A stretch of 64,000 bases of DNA, taken from positions 1 through 64,000 of the forward strand of contig NZ_JANFQO010000017.1 of NCBI RefSeq assembly GCF_024437735.1, in the 5' to 3' direction. Position 1 is the stretch's first letter. The number at the start of each line of letters is the position of its first letter. A program made the translations under genes and the position numbers. This DNA comes from Tahibacter harae. GTDB taxonomy: Bacteria; Pseudomonadota; Gammaproteobacteria; Xanthomonadales; Rhodanobacteraceae. Positions 8,636 through 17,576 of this stretch are shown in pieces. Below the pieces are notes generated by a model that ran no database searches, was not told where the DNA came from, and saw only the letters and a list, made by a program, of their open reading frames with translations.

Positions 8636-9787
8636 TCAGTTATCCGCGGGTGCGGCGGCCGGGGCGACGGCGGCGCCGTCGACCAGCTTGAGATGGGCGA
8701 CAGCGGCACGGCGGAACGGGGTCAGATCGACGGCCTTGCCGTTCACCAGCAGCTCCGCGTTGGCCGAATTGCCCAGGCGCACACTGACCGGCTGACCTAT
8801 CGCGTACGTCTTGCTGCTGCCGGCCGGCAGCAGGCCGAATTCCACGCGCTGGCCGTCGGCACCTATCACTTCGACCCAGCTCGCATCCTTCAGGCGCAGG
8901 CTGACTTCGTAGCTGCCCGGCGGCAGGGCCGGCGCCGGCGGCGCGGCGGGTTCCTCATGCTTGATCGCCGGCACCATGGAGGCCATCAGCGGCAGTTCCA
9001 CGGCGGGCTTGGCGGCTTCCTCGGCCGGCGCGGGCGCCGGTGCCGCCAGGGCGGCCGGATCCGCCGCGGCGGTGGAATCCAGCGGCAAGGTGACCGGCGT
9101 GCGCGGCGCGACATCGGGCTGGGCCTGTTCCAGCGGCGCGAGCCGGGCCAGGTTCTGGTCCAGGCCGCCATGCGTGGCCAGCCATACCGCCGGCGCGACG
9201 ATCAGGCCGGTCAGGATGACGTAGACCGTGGGCACGGAATAGCGCTGGAACAGATAGCGCGAATGCGAGATGCGCCCGGTCGCTACCAGGGCCGGCGGCG
9301 GCGCCTGGCGCTCGCGCAACTGGCTGTCCACGGCCTGCAGCGGGATCTCCAGCAGGCGCGCGTAGCTGGCCAGGTAGCCGCGCAGGTAGACGTCATACTC
9401 GATGCGCTGGAAATCGTTGTTCTCCAGCGTGGTGACCACGCGCTGCGGCAGGCGCAGGCGGGTGCTGACCTCGTCCAGGCTCCAGCCGCGGCGCTCGCGC
9501 GCGGCGCGCAGGCGCTGGCCCAGGGTGGGATCGTCTTCCGCCTGGGGCGGCAGCACGAACAGCTCGCGGCTGTCGCTGTCGTCAGCGAAGGCGGACGGGC
9601 TTTCATCCGTGAGCGCACCCGCAGCACTGTCCGTTGCCGTTGCGGTGTAGGTGTCGTCGTGGGGGCTGGTCATCGGCGGCGATGCGAGATCGGTAGTGTT
9701 CTGGTTGTTGTCGACAGGGGCTGGAATCGCCGCGGGCGCCGCCGCAACTTCGGCGCCAGAGTGCGAAGGTTTGTTTTTGCGTTTCAT
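8636..9787 (-). CDS. rodZ: Cytoskeletal morphogenesis protein RodZ
   Basis: RodZ links MreB to the cell-wall elongation machinery. The 383-residue protein has an 85-residue low-complexity N-terminal extension rich in Asp, Thr and Ala. An HTH_25-type helix-turn-helix follows (TLGQRLRAARERRGWSLDEVS ... YLRGYLASYARLL, about residues 88-150). There is one transmembrane helix (about 190-210), a Pro/Ala-rich periplasmic linker and a C-terminal beta domain (SWVEVIGADGQRV ... GNSANAELLVNGK). The ATG overlaps the pilF stop by four bases. The extension before the HTH is longer than in E. coli RodZ; a later start cannot be ruled out. Confidence 0.92.
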   Translation of the reverse strand: MKRKNKPSHSGAEVAAAPAAIPAPVDNNQNTTDLASPPMTSPHDDTYTATATDSAAGALTDESPSAFADDSDSRELFVLPPQAEDDPTLGQRLRAARERRGWSLDEVSTRLRLPQRVVTTLENNDFQRIEYDVYLRGYLASYARLLEIPLQAVDSQLRERQAPPPALVATGRISHSRYLFQRYSVPTVYVILTGLIVAPAVWLATHGGLDQNLARLAPLEQAQPDVAPRTPVTLPLDSTAAADPAALAAPAPAPAEEAAKPAVELPLMASMVPAIKHEEPAAPPAPALPPGSYEVSLRLKDASWVEVIGADGQRVEFGLLPAGSSKTYAIGQPVSVRLGNSANAELLVNGKAVDLTPFRRAAVAHLKLVDGAAVAPAAAPADN

Positions 9788-10531
9788 GACGGAGTGCTCG
9801 ATTCCAGCTGGCGCAGCTGGGGCGAGTCCGGAAATTCGGTGCGCAGGCGGCGCGCGTACTCGTTGGCTTCGCGTGCGTTGCCGAGACGGTTCTCGATATT
9901 GTGCCCCAGCAGCAGGGCGTCGGCATTGGCCACGCCCTGCGCCTCGAAGCGCTGCAGGAAGGCGCGGGCGCGCAGGAAATCGTTCTTCTTGAACAGGATG
10001 CCGGCGAGGTGGAACAGCGCCTCGCCGTTGTTCGGATTGGTTTCCAGCGCCTTGCGGAAATCCTGCTCGGCGCGGTCGAGCCGGTCGGCCTGGAGGAAGC
10101 AGGTGCCGGAATTGGTATAGGCCATGTCCGGCGTCTTGTAGAACGGATCGGCCAGGGCCGCGGCGAAGCGCTGCGCGGCTTCATCCAGCTTGCCGGCACG
10201 GCAGAGGAAAGCGCCGTAGTTGTTGTTGACCGCGCCGTTGCGCGGAGCGAGTTCGGCGGCACGGCGGTAATGCTCGGCGGCCTTGCGCGAATCGTTGATG
10301 CGCTCGTACAGCACCGCGATCACGGTGTGGGCGTCGACATAGGAATTGTCGTACTTCAGCGCTTTTTCGAGCTTTTCCAGCGCCAGTTCCAGCTTGCCCT
10401 GCTGCATGTAGCGCTGGCCCAGGGCGACATGCACTTCGGCCGCGGCACGGGCCTTCTCGCTGTTCTTGGAGCGCGGCGCGGCCGAGGCGCAGGCGGCCAG
10501 CCCCAGGATCAGCAGCAGGACCAGGCTGAGC

Positions 10532-10542
<11 letters not shown>
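9784..10542 (-). CDS. pilF: Type IV pilus biogenesis/stability lipoprotein PilF (PilW)
   Basis: PilF/PilW is the outer-membrane pilotin that localises and multimerises the PilQ secretin. The 252-residue precursor has a lipoprotein signal with lipobox LAAC (Cys18). Four to six TPR units follow, for example [20 protein letters not shown] and [18 protein letters not shown] conserved non-TPR stretch around [19 protein letters not shown], with DPFYKTP, is typical of PilF. It overlaps rlmN by 11 bases and rodZ by four, so the genes are co-translated. Other type IV pilus genes are not in the window. Confidence 0.92.
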
Positions 10543-11641
<1,099 letters not shown>

Positions 11642-11653
11642 CAGATCATTTCC

Positions 11654-12079
11654 TCAACGCGGGCACAGCTCGGTGGCTGCAAAAAAGTAGGCGATTTCCA
11701 CAGCGGCATTTTCGAGCGAGTCGGAACCGTGTACCGCGTTCGCGTCGATGGAATCGGCGAAATCGGCGCGGATGGTACCCTTCTCGGCCTTCTTCGGATC
11801 CGTGGCGCCCATCAGGTCGCGGTGCTTGAGCACGGCGTTGTCGCCCTCCAGGGCCTGGATCACGACCGGGCCGGAGATCATGAACTCGACCAGCGCGTTG
11901 AAGAAGGGACGCTCGCGGTGCACGGCGTAGAAGCCTTCGGCTTCCTTGCGCGAGAGATGCTTCATCTTCGACGCGACGATCTTGAGACCGGCCTTCTCGA
12001 AACGGGTGTAGATCTCGCCGATCACGTTCTTGGCGACGGCATCGGGCTTGATGATGGACAGGGTGCGCTCCAGCGCCAT
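11654..12079 (-). CDS. ndk: Nucleoside diphosphate kinase
   Basis: Ndk transfers the gamma phosphate between nucleoside di- and triphosphates through a phosphohistidine. The 141-residue protein has the full family signature: [15 protein letters not shown] at the N-terminus, [33 protein letters not shown] and the active-site histidine in [13 protein letters not shown] ribosome site lies nine bases before the ATG. It is the first gene of the long minus-strand run ending with der. The promoter should lie in the 298-base region shared with the divergent regulator at 12378. Confidence 0.97.
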   Translation of the reverse strand: MALERTLSIIKPDAVAKNVIGEIYTRFEKAGLKIVASKMKHLSRKEAEGFYAVHRERPFFNALVEFMISGPVVIQALEGDNAVLKHRDLMGATDPKKAEKGTIRADFADSIDANAVHGSDSLENAAVEIAYFFAATELCPR

Positions 12080-12288
12080 GTCGGAATACTCCAGATTGAA
12101 AGGAACAGTTTCCCGCCGCCGCGCGCGATGGTATCACCAAACACGCGCAGGAATGCGGGGTTAGCAGACAAAATCCTTCTGAATTCTAGCTGATTCACAC
12201 GCCGAATGCATGGCCCCCGTGCAAGCCGCGCGGCGGTGAGCGCCCGTGGCTGAACGGGTTTGACCGCGCCGGTATGCTCTCGTAGCAT

Positions 12289-12304
12289 TCAAACGCCCGT
12301 TTTA
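12289..12304. promoter_or_regulatory. Candidate PsrA-type operator (inverted repeat)
   Basis: TCAAACG-CC-CGTTTTA forms an inverted repeat with one mismatch in seven pairs, about 75 bases before the chosen start of the PsrA-like regulator. It resembles the CAAAC(N2-4)GTTTG class of site I associate with PsrA of Pseudomonas. A single half-site (GGTTTGA) lies near 12258. This suggests autoregulation; binding is inferred only. Confidence 0.4.
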
Positions 12305-12377
12305 CCTACGATCCGCATCCGGGCCACCCCATCACAGCAAGGCCATCGCCGTGGCAGGACCGGACAGCAAGGATTTC

Positions 12378-12998
12378 ATGAACTCGCAGCACTTCTCGAC
12401 CAAGGAACGCATCCTGGGCGCGGCCGAACAATTGTTCGCCCGCCTGGGCTTCGCCGGCGCCTCGCTGCGCCAGGTTACTGCCGCCGCCAATGTCAACCTG
12501 GCCGCGGTGAACTACCACTTCGGTTCCAAGGAAAACCTGATCAACGAGGTGTTCCGGCGCCGCCTGGACGAACTCAACGCGCACCGCCTGCAGGCCCTGG
12601 ACGAAGCCCTCAAGCTGCCCGACACCGGACTGGAACCGCTGCTCAGCGCCTTCATCAACCCCGCCCTGGACCTGTCCCTGGACCGCGGCGGCGGCGGTGC
12701 CTTCGTGCGCGTGCTGGCGCGCGCCTACGCCGAGCACAACGACGCCCTGCGCAAGTTCCTGTCGGACAACTACGGCCACGTGATGAAGCGCTTCCACGCT
12801 GCCTTCGCCCAGCGCCTGCCCGACCTGGACAAGGAAGAACTCTACTGGCGCCTGGACATCGTCGCCGGCGCGCTGACCTATGCCATGGCGGATTTCGGCG
12901 TCATCAAGCGCAAGAGCGGCGTGACCGAGCAGCAGCACCGCGAACGCTCGGCCGAACACCTGATCCGCTTTGCCGCCGCCGGCCTGCGCGCGCCCTAA
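12378..12998 (+). CDS. TetR-family regulator, PsrA-like (fatty-acid responsive)
   Basis: The protein has an N-terminal TetR helix-turn-helix: TKERILGAAEQLF, then VNLAAVNYHFGSKENLI. The C-terminal domain is like that of Pseudomonas PsrA, a repressor released by long-chain acyl compounds that controls fadBA (shared features: FLSDNYGHVMKRF, LYWRLDIVAGAL). I chose the ATG at 12378 because AAGGA precedes it by four bases. A GTG at 12351 would add nine residues. It lies directly upstream of, and codirectional with, beta-oxidation genes, which supports a role in fatty-acid control. The exact ligand is not visible from sequence. Confidence 0.82.
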   Translation: MNSQHFSTKERILGAAEQLFARLGFAGASLRQVTAAANVNLAAVNYHFGSKENLINEVFRRRLDELNAHRLQALDEALKLPDTGLEPLLSAFINPALDLSLDRGGGGAFVRVLARAYAEHNDALRKFLSDNYGHVMKRFHAAFAQRLPDLDKEELYWRLDIVAGALTYAMADFGVIKRKSGVTEQQHRERSAEHLIRFAAAGLRAP

Positions 12999-13062
12999 GC
13001 CGACGGTTGGACATCAGCCTGCCAGCGCAGTCCGGACCAGGATCAACTGCAAGATGGTCGTG

Positions 13063-13072
13063 CAAGCGCTTG
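13063..13072. promoter_or_regulatory. Perfect 10-bp palindrome upstream of fadB-like gene
   Basis: CAAGCGCTTG is a perfect palindrome in the 258-base gap between the TetR regulator and the beta-oxidation genes, about 185 bases before the FadB start. It may be an operator for the neighbouring regulator, but it does not match the CAAAC/GTTTG pattern seen at 12289, so the link is weak. Confidence 0.25.
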
Positions 13073-13256
13073 ATTTCCGGTGCTGTCGCATCCGATCCCG
13101 CCTTTTCCCGCCATCGCTTCACGGGCAGCCGTCCGCGCCGCGGCCGGCTGCTGCCTCCCCGCGCTTGCTGCGCTGCAACGCGAGCAACAGCTCCAGAGCA
13201 ACGGTGCACAGTCGCCGGGCTTCACCTTTTCCGGTTCCTTCCATGACGAGGTCATC

Positions 13257-15623
13257 ATGAGCTTCAAACCGCTACGTATCCGCAAGGCTGCGGTACTCGG
13301 CGCCGGTGTGATGGGCGCGCAGATCGCTGCGCATCTCACCAATGCCGACGTCGAAACCGTGCTGTTCGACCTGCCCGCCAAGGAAGGCGACAAGAGCGGC
13401 ATCGCGATCAAGGCGATCCAGAACCTGGCCAAGCTCTCGCCCGCCCCGCTGGCCGACAAGTCGCGCCAGGCCGCCATCGTGCCGGCCAACTACGACGAGC
13501 ACCTGGAACTGCTGCGCGGCTGCGACCTGGTCATCGAAGCGATCGCCGAACGCACCGACTGGAAGCTCGACCTCTACAAGAAGATTGCTCCGTATCTGCC
13601 TGATTCTGCGGTAGTTGCAAGCAACACCTCCGGCCTTTCCATCAACACCCTGGCCGAGGCGCTGCCGGAAAACCTGCGCCACCGCTTCTGCGGCGTGCAT
13701 TTCTTCAACCCGCCGCGCTACATGCACCTGGTCGAGCTGATCCCCAACCGCAACACCGACGCGGAGATCCTGGCCGGCCTGGAAGCCTTCCTGACTACCA
13801 CGGTCGGCAAGGGCGTGGTCTATGCCAAGGACACGCCGAACTTCATCGGCAACCGCATCGGCGTGTTCTCCATCCTGGCGACCATGCACCACACCGAGAA
13901 ATTCGGCCTGGGCTTTGACGCCGTGGATGCGCTGACCGGCCCGTCCATCGGCCGCCCCAAGAGCGCGACCTACCGCACCGCCGATGTGGTCGGCCTGGAC
14001 ACCATGGCCCACGTCATCAAGACCATGGCCGACACCCTGCCGGATGATCCCTGGCATTCGTACTTCCAGGCGCCGCTGTGGCTCAAGGCCCTGATCGAGA
14101 AGGGCGCGCTGGGCCAGAAGAGCGGCGCCGGCGTGTTCCGCAAGGTCGGCAAGGACATCGTCGTGCTGGACCTGGCCAGGCAGGACTACCGCGCCGCCGA
14201 CCAGAAGGCCAGCGACGAAGTCGCCGCCATCCTCGCGATCAAGGATCCCAGCGAGAAGTTCGCCAAGCTGCGCGCCAGCGCCGATCCCCAGGCCCAGTTC
14301 CTCTGGGCCGTGTTCCGCGACCTGTTCCACTACACCGCCTTCCATCTGGCCGATATCGCCGAGACCGCCCGCGACGTCGACTTCGCCATCCGCTGGGGCT
14401 ACGGCTGGCAGCTGGGTCCGTTCGAGACCTGGCAGGCCGCCGGCTGGCAGCAGGTGGCCGGCTGGATCGCCGAGGACATCGCCGCCGGCAAGGCCATGAG
14501 CAGCGTGCCGCTGCCGGCCTGGGTGACGGACGGCCGTAACGGCGTGCACGGCAAGGACGGCTCGTATTCGGCCAGCCAGAACAAGGCTTTGCCGCGCTCC
14601 TCTCATCCTGTTTATAAGCGCCAGCATTTCCCCGATCCCATCCTGGGCGAGAAATTCGACCAGGGCACGACGGTGTTCGAGAACGACGGCCTGCGCCTGT
14701 GGCACCTGGGCGACGACATCGGCATCGTCTCGTTCAAGACCAAGATGAACACGGTCAACGACTTCGTCCTCGACGGCCTGCAACGCGCCGTGGACGAGGC
14801 CGAGCAACGCTTCAAGGGCCTGGTGATCTGGCAGCACAAGGAGCCCTTCTCTGCCGGCGCCGACCTCAAGGGCGCCATGGGCCTGCTGCAGGCCGGCAAG
14901 GTGGCCGAGTTCGAGGCCATGATCGCCAACTTCCAGGCCACCAGCATGCGTCTGAAGCGCTCGCTGGTGCCCACGGTCGCGGCGATCCGCGGCATGGCTT
15001 TCGGCGGCGGCTGCGAATTCCAGATGCACTGCACCAAGACGGTTGCCGCACTGGAAAGCTATATCGGCCTGGTCGAGGCCGGCGTAGGCCTGCTGCCGGC
15101 CGGCGGCGGCCTCAAGGAAATCGCCGTGCGCTGCGCCAGGGCCAATCCGGCCGACCCGTTCAACGGCATCAAGGCGTTCTTCGAGACGGTGGCCATGGCC
15201 AAGGTCTCGACCAGCGCGCTCGATGCCAAGGAAATGGGCCTGCTGCGGGCCAACGACACGGTCGTGTTCAATACCCACGAAGTGCTGTGGGTGGCCCAGC
15301 GCGAAGCGGCGGCTCTCGCCGACGCCGGCTACCGCCCGGCCCTGCCGGCGCAGGTCCCGGTCTGCGGCGACGTGGGCACGGCCAGCCTCAAGATGATGCT
15401 GGTCAACATGCTGGAAGGCCGCTTCATCTCCGAGCACGACTTCGAGATCGGCGCGCGCATCGCCGACACCCTCTGCGGCGGCGTGATCGAACGCGGCTCG
15501 CTGGTCGACGAGGAATGGCTGCTGGCGCTGGAACGCAAGCATTTCGTCGAACTGGCGCAGATGCCCAAGACCCAGGCCCGCATCGTCCACACCCTGACCA
15601 CCGGCAAGCCGCTGCGCAACTGA
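13257..15623 (+). CDS. Bifunctional 3-hydroxyacyl-CoA dehydrogenase/enoyl-CoA hydratase (dehydrogenase domain first)
   Basis: This 788-residue enzyme performs the hydration and NAD-dependent oxidation steps of beta-oxidation. The dehydrogenase comes first: Rossmann loop LGAGVMGAQIA at about residues 15-25, IEAIAERTDWK, and NTSGLSINTLAE with HFFNPPRYMHLVE. The crotonase domain is C-terminal, with oxyanion-hole segments PFSAGADLKG and GMAFGGGCEF. This order is opposite to E. coli FadB and matches the FadN/YusL-like subgroup. The chosen ATG at 13257 follows GAGG and begins the conserved Rossmann strand. The thiolase gene starts 17 bases after its stop, so the two form an operon, probably controlled by the upstream TetR regulator. 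Confidence 0.93.
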   Translation: MSFKPLRIRKAAVLGAGVMGAQIAAHLTNADVETVLFDLPAKEGDKSGIAIKAIQNLAKLSPAPLADKSRQAAIVPANYDEHLELLRGCDLVIEAIAERTDWKLDLYKKIAPYLPDSAVVASNTSGLSINTLAEALPENLRHRFCGVHFFNPPRYMHLVELIPNRNTDAEILAGLEAFLTTTVGKGVVYAKDTPNFIGNRIGVFSILATMHHTEKFGLGFDAVDALTGPSIGRPKSATYRTADVVGLDTMAHVIKTMADTLPDDPWHSYFQAPLWLKALIEKGALGQKSGAGVFRKVGKDIVVLDLARQDYRAADQKASDEVAAILAIKDPSEKFAKLRASADPQAQFLWAVFRDLFHYTAFHLADIAETARDVDFAIRWGYGWQLGPFETWQAAGWQQVAGWIAEDIAAGKAMSSVPLPAWVTDGRNGVHGKDGSYSASQNKALPRSSHPVYKRQHFPDPILGEKFDQGTTVFENDGLRLWHLGDDIGIVSFKTKMNTVNDFVLDGLQRAVDEAEQRFKGLVIWQHKEPFSAGADLKGAMGLLQAGKVAEFEAMIANFQATSMRLKRSLVPTVAAIRGMAFGGGCEFQMHCTKTVAALESYIGLVEAGVGLLPAGGGLKEIAVRCARANPADPFNGIKAFFETVAMAKVSTSALDAKEMGLLRANDTVVFNTHEVLWVAQREAAALADAGYRPALPAQVPVCGDVGTASLKMMLVNMLEGRFISEHDFEIGARIADTLCGGVIERGSLVDEEWLLALERKHFVELAQMPKTQARIVHTLTTGKPLRN

Positions 15624-15640
15624 GCGACGAGGACACAGCA

Positions 15641-16837
15641 ATGACCAAGCAAATCCAGGATGTCTATATCGTCGCCGCGACCCGCACCGCCGTGGGCAAG
15701 GCCCCGCGCGGCGCGTTCCGCAACACCCGTCCGGACGACCTGCTCGCCCACGTGCTCAAGGCGGTCGTGGCCCAGGCGCCGGGCATCGACGTGAACCGCA
15801 TCGACGACGCCGTGATCGGCTGCGCCATGCCGGAGGCCGAGCAGGGCATGAACGTCGCCCGCATCGGCACCCTGCTGGCCGGCCTGCCCAACACCGTCGC
15901 GGCGGTGACCATCAACCGCTTCTGTTCCTCCGGCGTGCAGGCCATCGCCATGGCCGCCGACCGCATCCGCACCGGCGAGGCCGATCTGATGCTGGCCGGC
16001 GGCACCGAGTCGATGTCGATGGTGCCGATGATGGGCCACAAGATCGCGATGAACCCGGCCGTGTTCGACAACGAACACGTCGCCATCGCCTACGGCATGG
16101 GCATCACCGCGGAAAAGGTGGCCGAGCAGTGGAAGGTCAGCCGCGATGACCAGGATGCCTTCGCCCTGGCCTCGCACCAGAAGGCGCTGGCCGCCATCGC
16201 CGCGGGCGAATTCAAGAGCGAGATTTCGCCGTACACGCTGGCCGACCACTACCCCAACCTGGCCACCCGCGGCGTCGTCTCCGACACCCGCACCATCGAC
16301 ACCGACGAAGGCCCGCGCAAGGACACCAGCGTGGAAGGCCTGGCCAAGCTCAAGCCCGTGTTCCGCATGGGCGGCTCGGTCACCGCCGGCAATTCCTCGC
16401 AGATGTCCGACGGCGCCGGCGCGGTGCTGCTGGCCAGCGAACAGGCGGTCAAGGACTACGGCCTCACGCCACTGGCCCGCTTCGTTTCCTTCGCCGTGGC
16501 CGGCGTGCCGCCGGAAATCATGGGCATAGGCCCCATCGCCGCGATTCCCAAGGCGCTCAAGCAGGCCGGCCTGAGCAAGGATCAGTTGGACTGGATCGAA
16601 CTCAACGAAGCCTTCGCCGCGCAGGCGCTGGCGGTGATCCGCGACGTGGGCCTGGATCCGTCCAAGGTCAATCCGCTGGGCGGCGCCATCGCCCTGGGCC
16701 ATCCGCTGGGCGCCACCGGCGCGATCCGCGCCGCCACCCTGGTGCACGGCCTGCGCCGGCGCCAGCAGAAATACGGCATGGTCACCATGTGCATAGGCAC
16801 GGGCATGGGCGCGGCGGGAATCTTCGAAGCGCTTTGA
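15641..16837 (+). CDS. fadA: Acetyl-CoA C-acyltransferase (3-ketoacyl-CoA thiolase)
   Basis: The 398-residue thiolase cleaves 3-ketoacyl-CoA to acetyl-CoA and a shortened acyl-CoA. The nucleophilic cysteine lies in [10 protein letters not shown] (about residue 92). The general-base histidine is in [14 protein letters not shown], and the second cysteine in [11 protein letters not shown] near the C-terminus. [11 protein letters not shown] and NEAFAAQAL are further family signatures. It is co-transcribed with the bifunctional enzyme just upstream, forming the two-component beta-oxidation complex. A strong intrinsic terminator follows 30 bases after the stop. Confidence 0.95.
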   Translation: MTKQIQDVYIVAATRTAVGKAPRGAFRNTRPDDLLAHVLKAVVAQAPGIDVNRIDDAVIGCAMPEAEQGMNVARIGTLLAGLPNTVAAVTINRFCSSGVQAIAMAADRIRTGEADLMLAGGTESMSMVPMMGHKIAMNPAVFDNEHVAIAYGMGITAEKVAEQWKVSRDDQDAFALASHQKALAAIAAGEFKSEISPYTLADHYPNLATRGVVSDTRTIDTDEGPRKDTSVEGLAKLKPVFRMGGSVTAGNSSQMSDGAGAVLLASEQAVKDYGLTPLARFVSFAVAGVPPEIMGIGPIAAIPKALKQAGLSKDQLDWIELNEAFAAQALAVIRDVGLDPSKVNPLGGAIALGHPLGATGAIRAATLVHGLRRRQQKYGMVTMCIGTGMGAAGIFEAL

Positions 16838-16867
16838 TTCCATATTGAAACGCGGGCGTGAGCAACG

Positions 16868-16900
16868 AGCCGGGGCCTGGTGCCCCGGCTTTTTGTTTTT
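16868..16900 (+). terminator. Intrinsic terminator after the beta-oxidation operon
   Basis: A perfect 9-bp stem (AGCCGGGGC / GCCCCGGCT) with a 5-base loop is followed directly by a T-rich tract at 16890-16900. It lies 31 bases after the thiolase stop and is the clearest plus-strand terminator in the window. Confidence 0.9.
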
Positions 16901-17024
16901 CAGCCGGATACGGGTCTGCGCAGGTGCAGAACACGACTGAACCTCGGTCCGCTCATTCAACTGGATCGTCAACCAGCGGTCGGCCGGCGCCATCCCGCGC
17001 GCACTCCGCGCCTCGATCTTCGCC

Positions 17025-17360
17025 TCAGGCCAGCCGCGCGCCGTTCGGCACCGGCCGCTCCAGCGCCGTCAGTACGATGCCTTCGTCCGTGTGGAATCCG
17101 GTCAGCAGGAATTCCGACATGAACGGCCCAATCTGCTTGGGCGGGAAATTGATCACGCCGACGACCTGGCGGCCGACCAGCGCTTCCGGCCGGTACAGCG
17201 CGGCGATCTGCGCGCTGGTTTTCTTCTCGCCGTAGGGGCCGAAGTCCACCCACACTTTCAGCGCGGGTTTGCGCGCCTGTTCGTTGATCTCCGCGCGCAG
17301 CACGGTGCCGGCCACGAGCAGCACTTTCTCGAAATCGCCCCAACTGATGGTCTCGCTCAT
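17025..17360 (-). CDS. csaA: tRNA-binding domain protein, CsaA-like
   Basis: The 111-residue protein is a single EMAP-II/OB-fold tRNA-binding domain. Diagnostic segments are ARKPALKVWVDFG, KKTSAQIAALY and VVGVINFPPKQIGPFMSEFL, which match the CsaA/YgjH family. CsaA in Bacillus has been described as a secretion-related chaperone, while the fold also binds tRNA; the role in this organism is not known. The ATG at 17360 gives the usual family length. The same frame stays open far upstream, antisense to the plus-strand TPR gene, but that extension has no protein-like character. Confidence 0.88.
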   Translation of the reverse strand: MSETISWGDFEKVLLVAGTVLRAEINEQARKPALKVWVDFGPYGEKKTSAQIAALYRPEALVGRQVVGVINFPPKQIGPFMSEFLLTGFHTDEGIVLTALERPVPNGARLA

Positions 17361-17576
17361 TCCGCTCGCTTCCCGTGATCTGTTGCCGCGGTCCAGGCCG
17401 CGCGGTGCGGCGCCGATTCTCGCGCCGCCGCCGGCGCCGGGTATTGCACCAGATTGCGCCGCCGCCGCGGCGGCGGAAAAGATCCTGGCCGCGGCGATTT
17501 CGCGATTATTCTTATCGGCTCGCCTGCAGCGCCTTCCGGCGCCGGAGCGCCGAATTCCGCCGAAGAAGGATCTTCC

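Noticed and set aside
13272-15641. Long minus-strand open frame of nearly 790 codons
   Set aside because: It is the GC-rich antisense shadow of the bifunctional beta-oxidation gene, with a His/Gln/Gly-rich composition and no domain.
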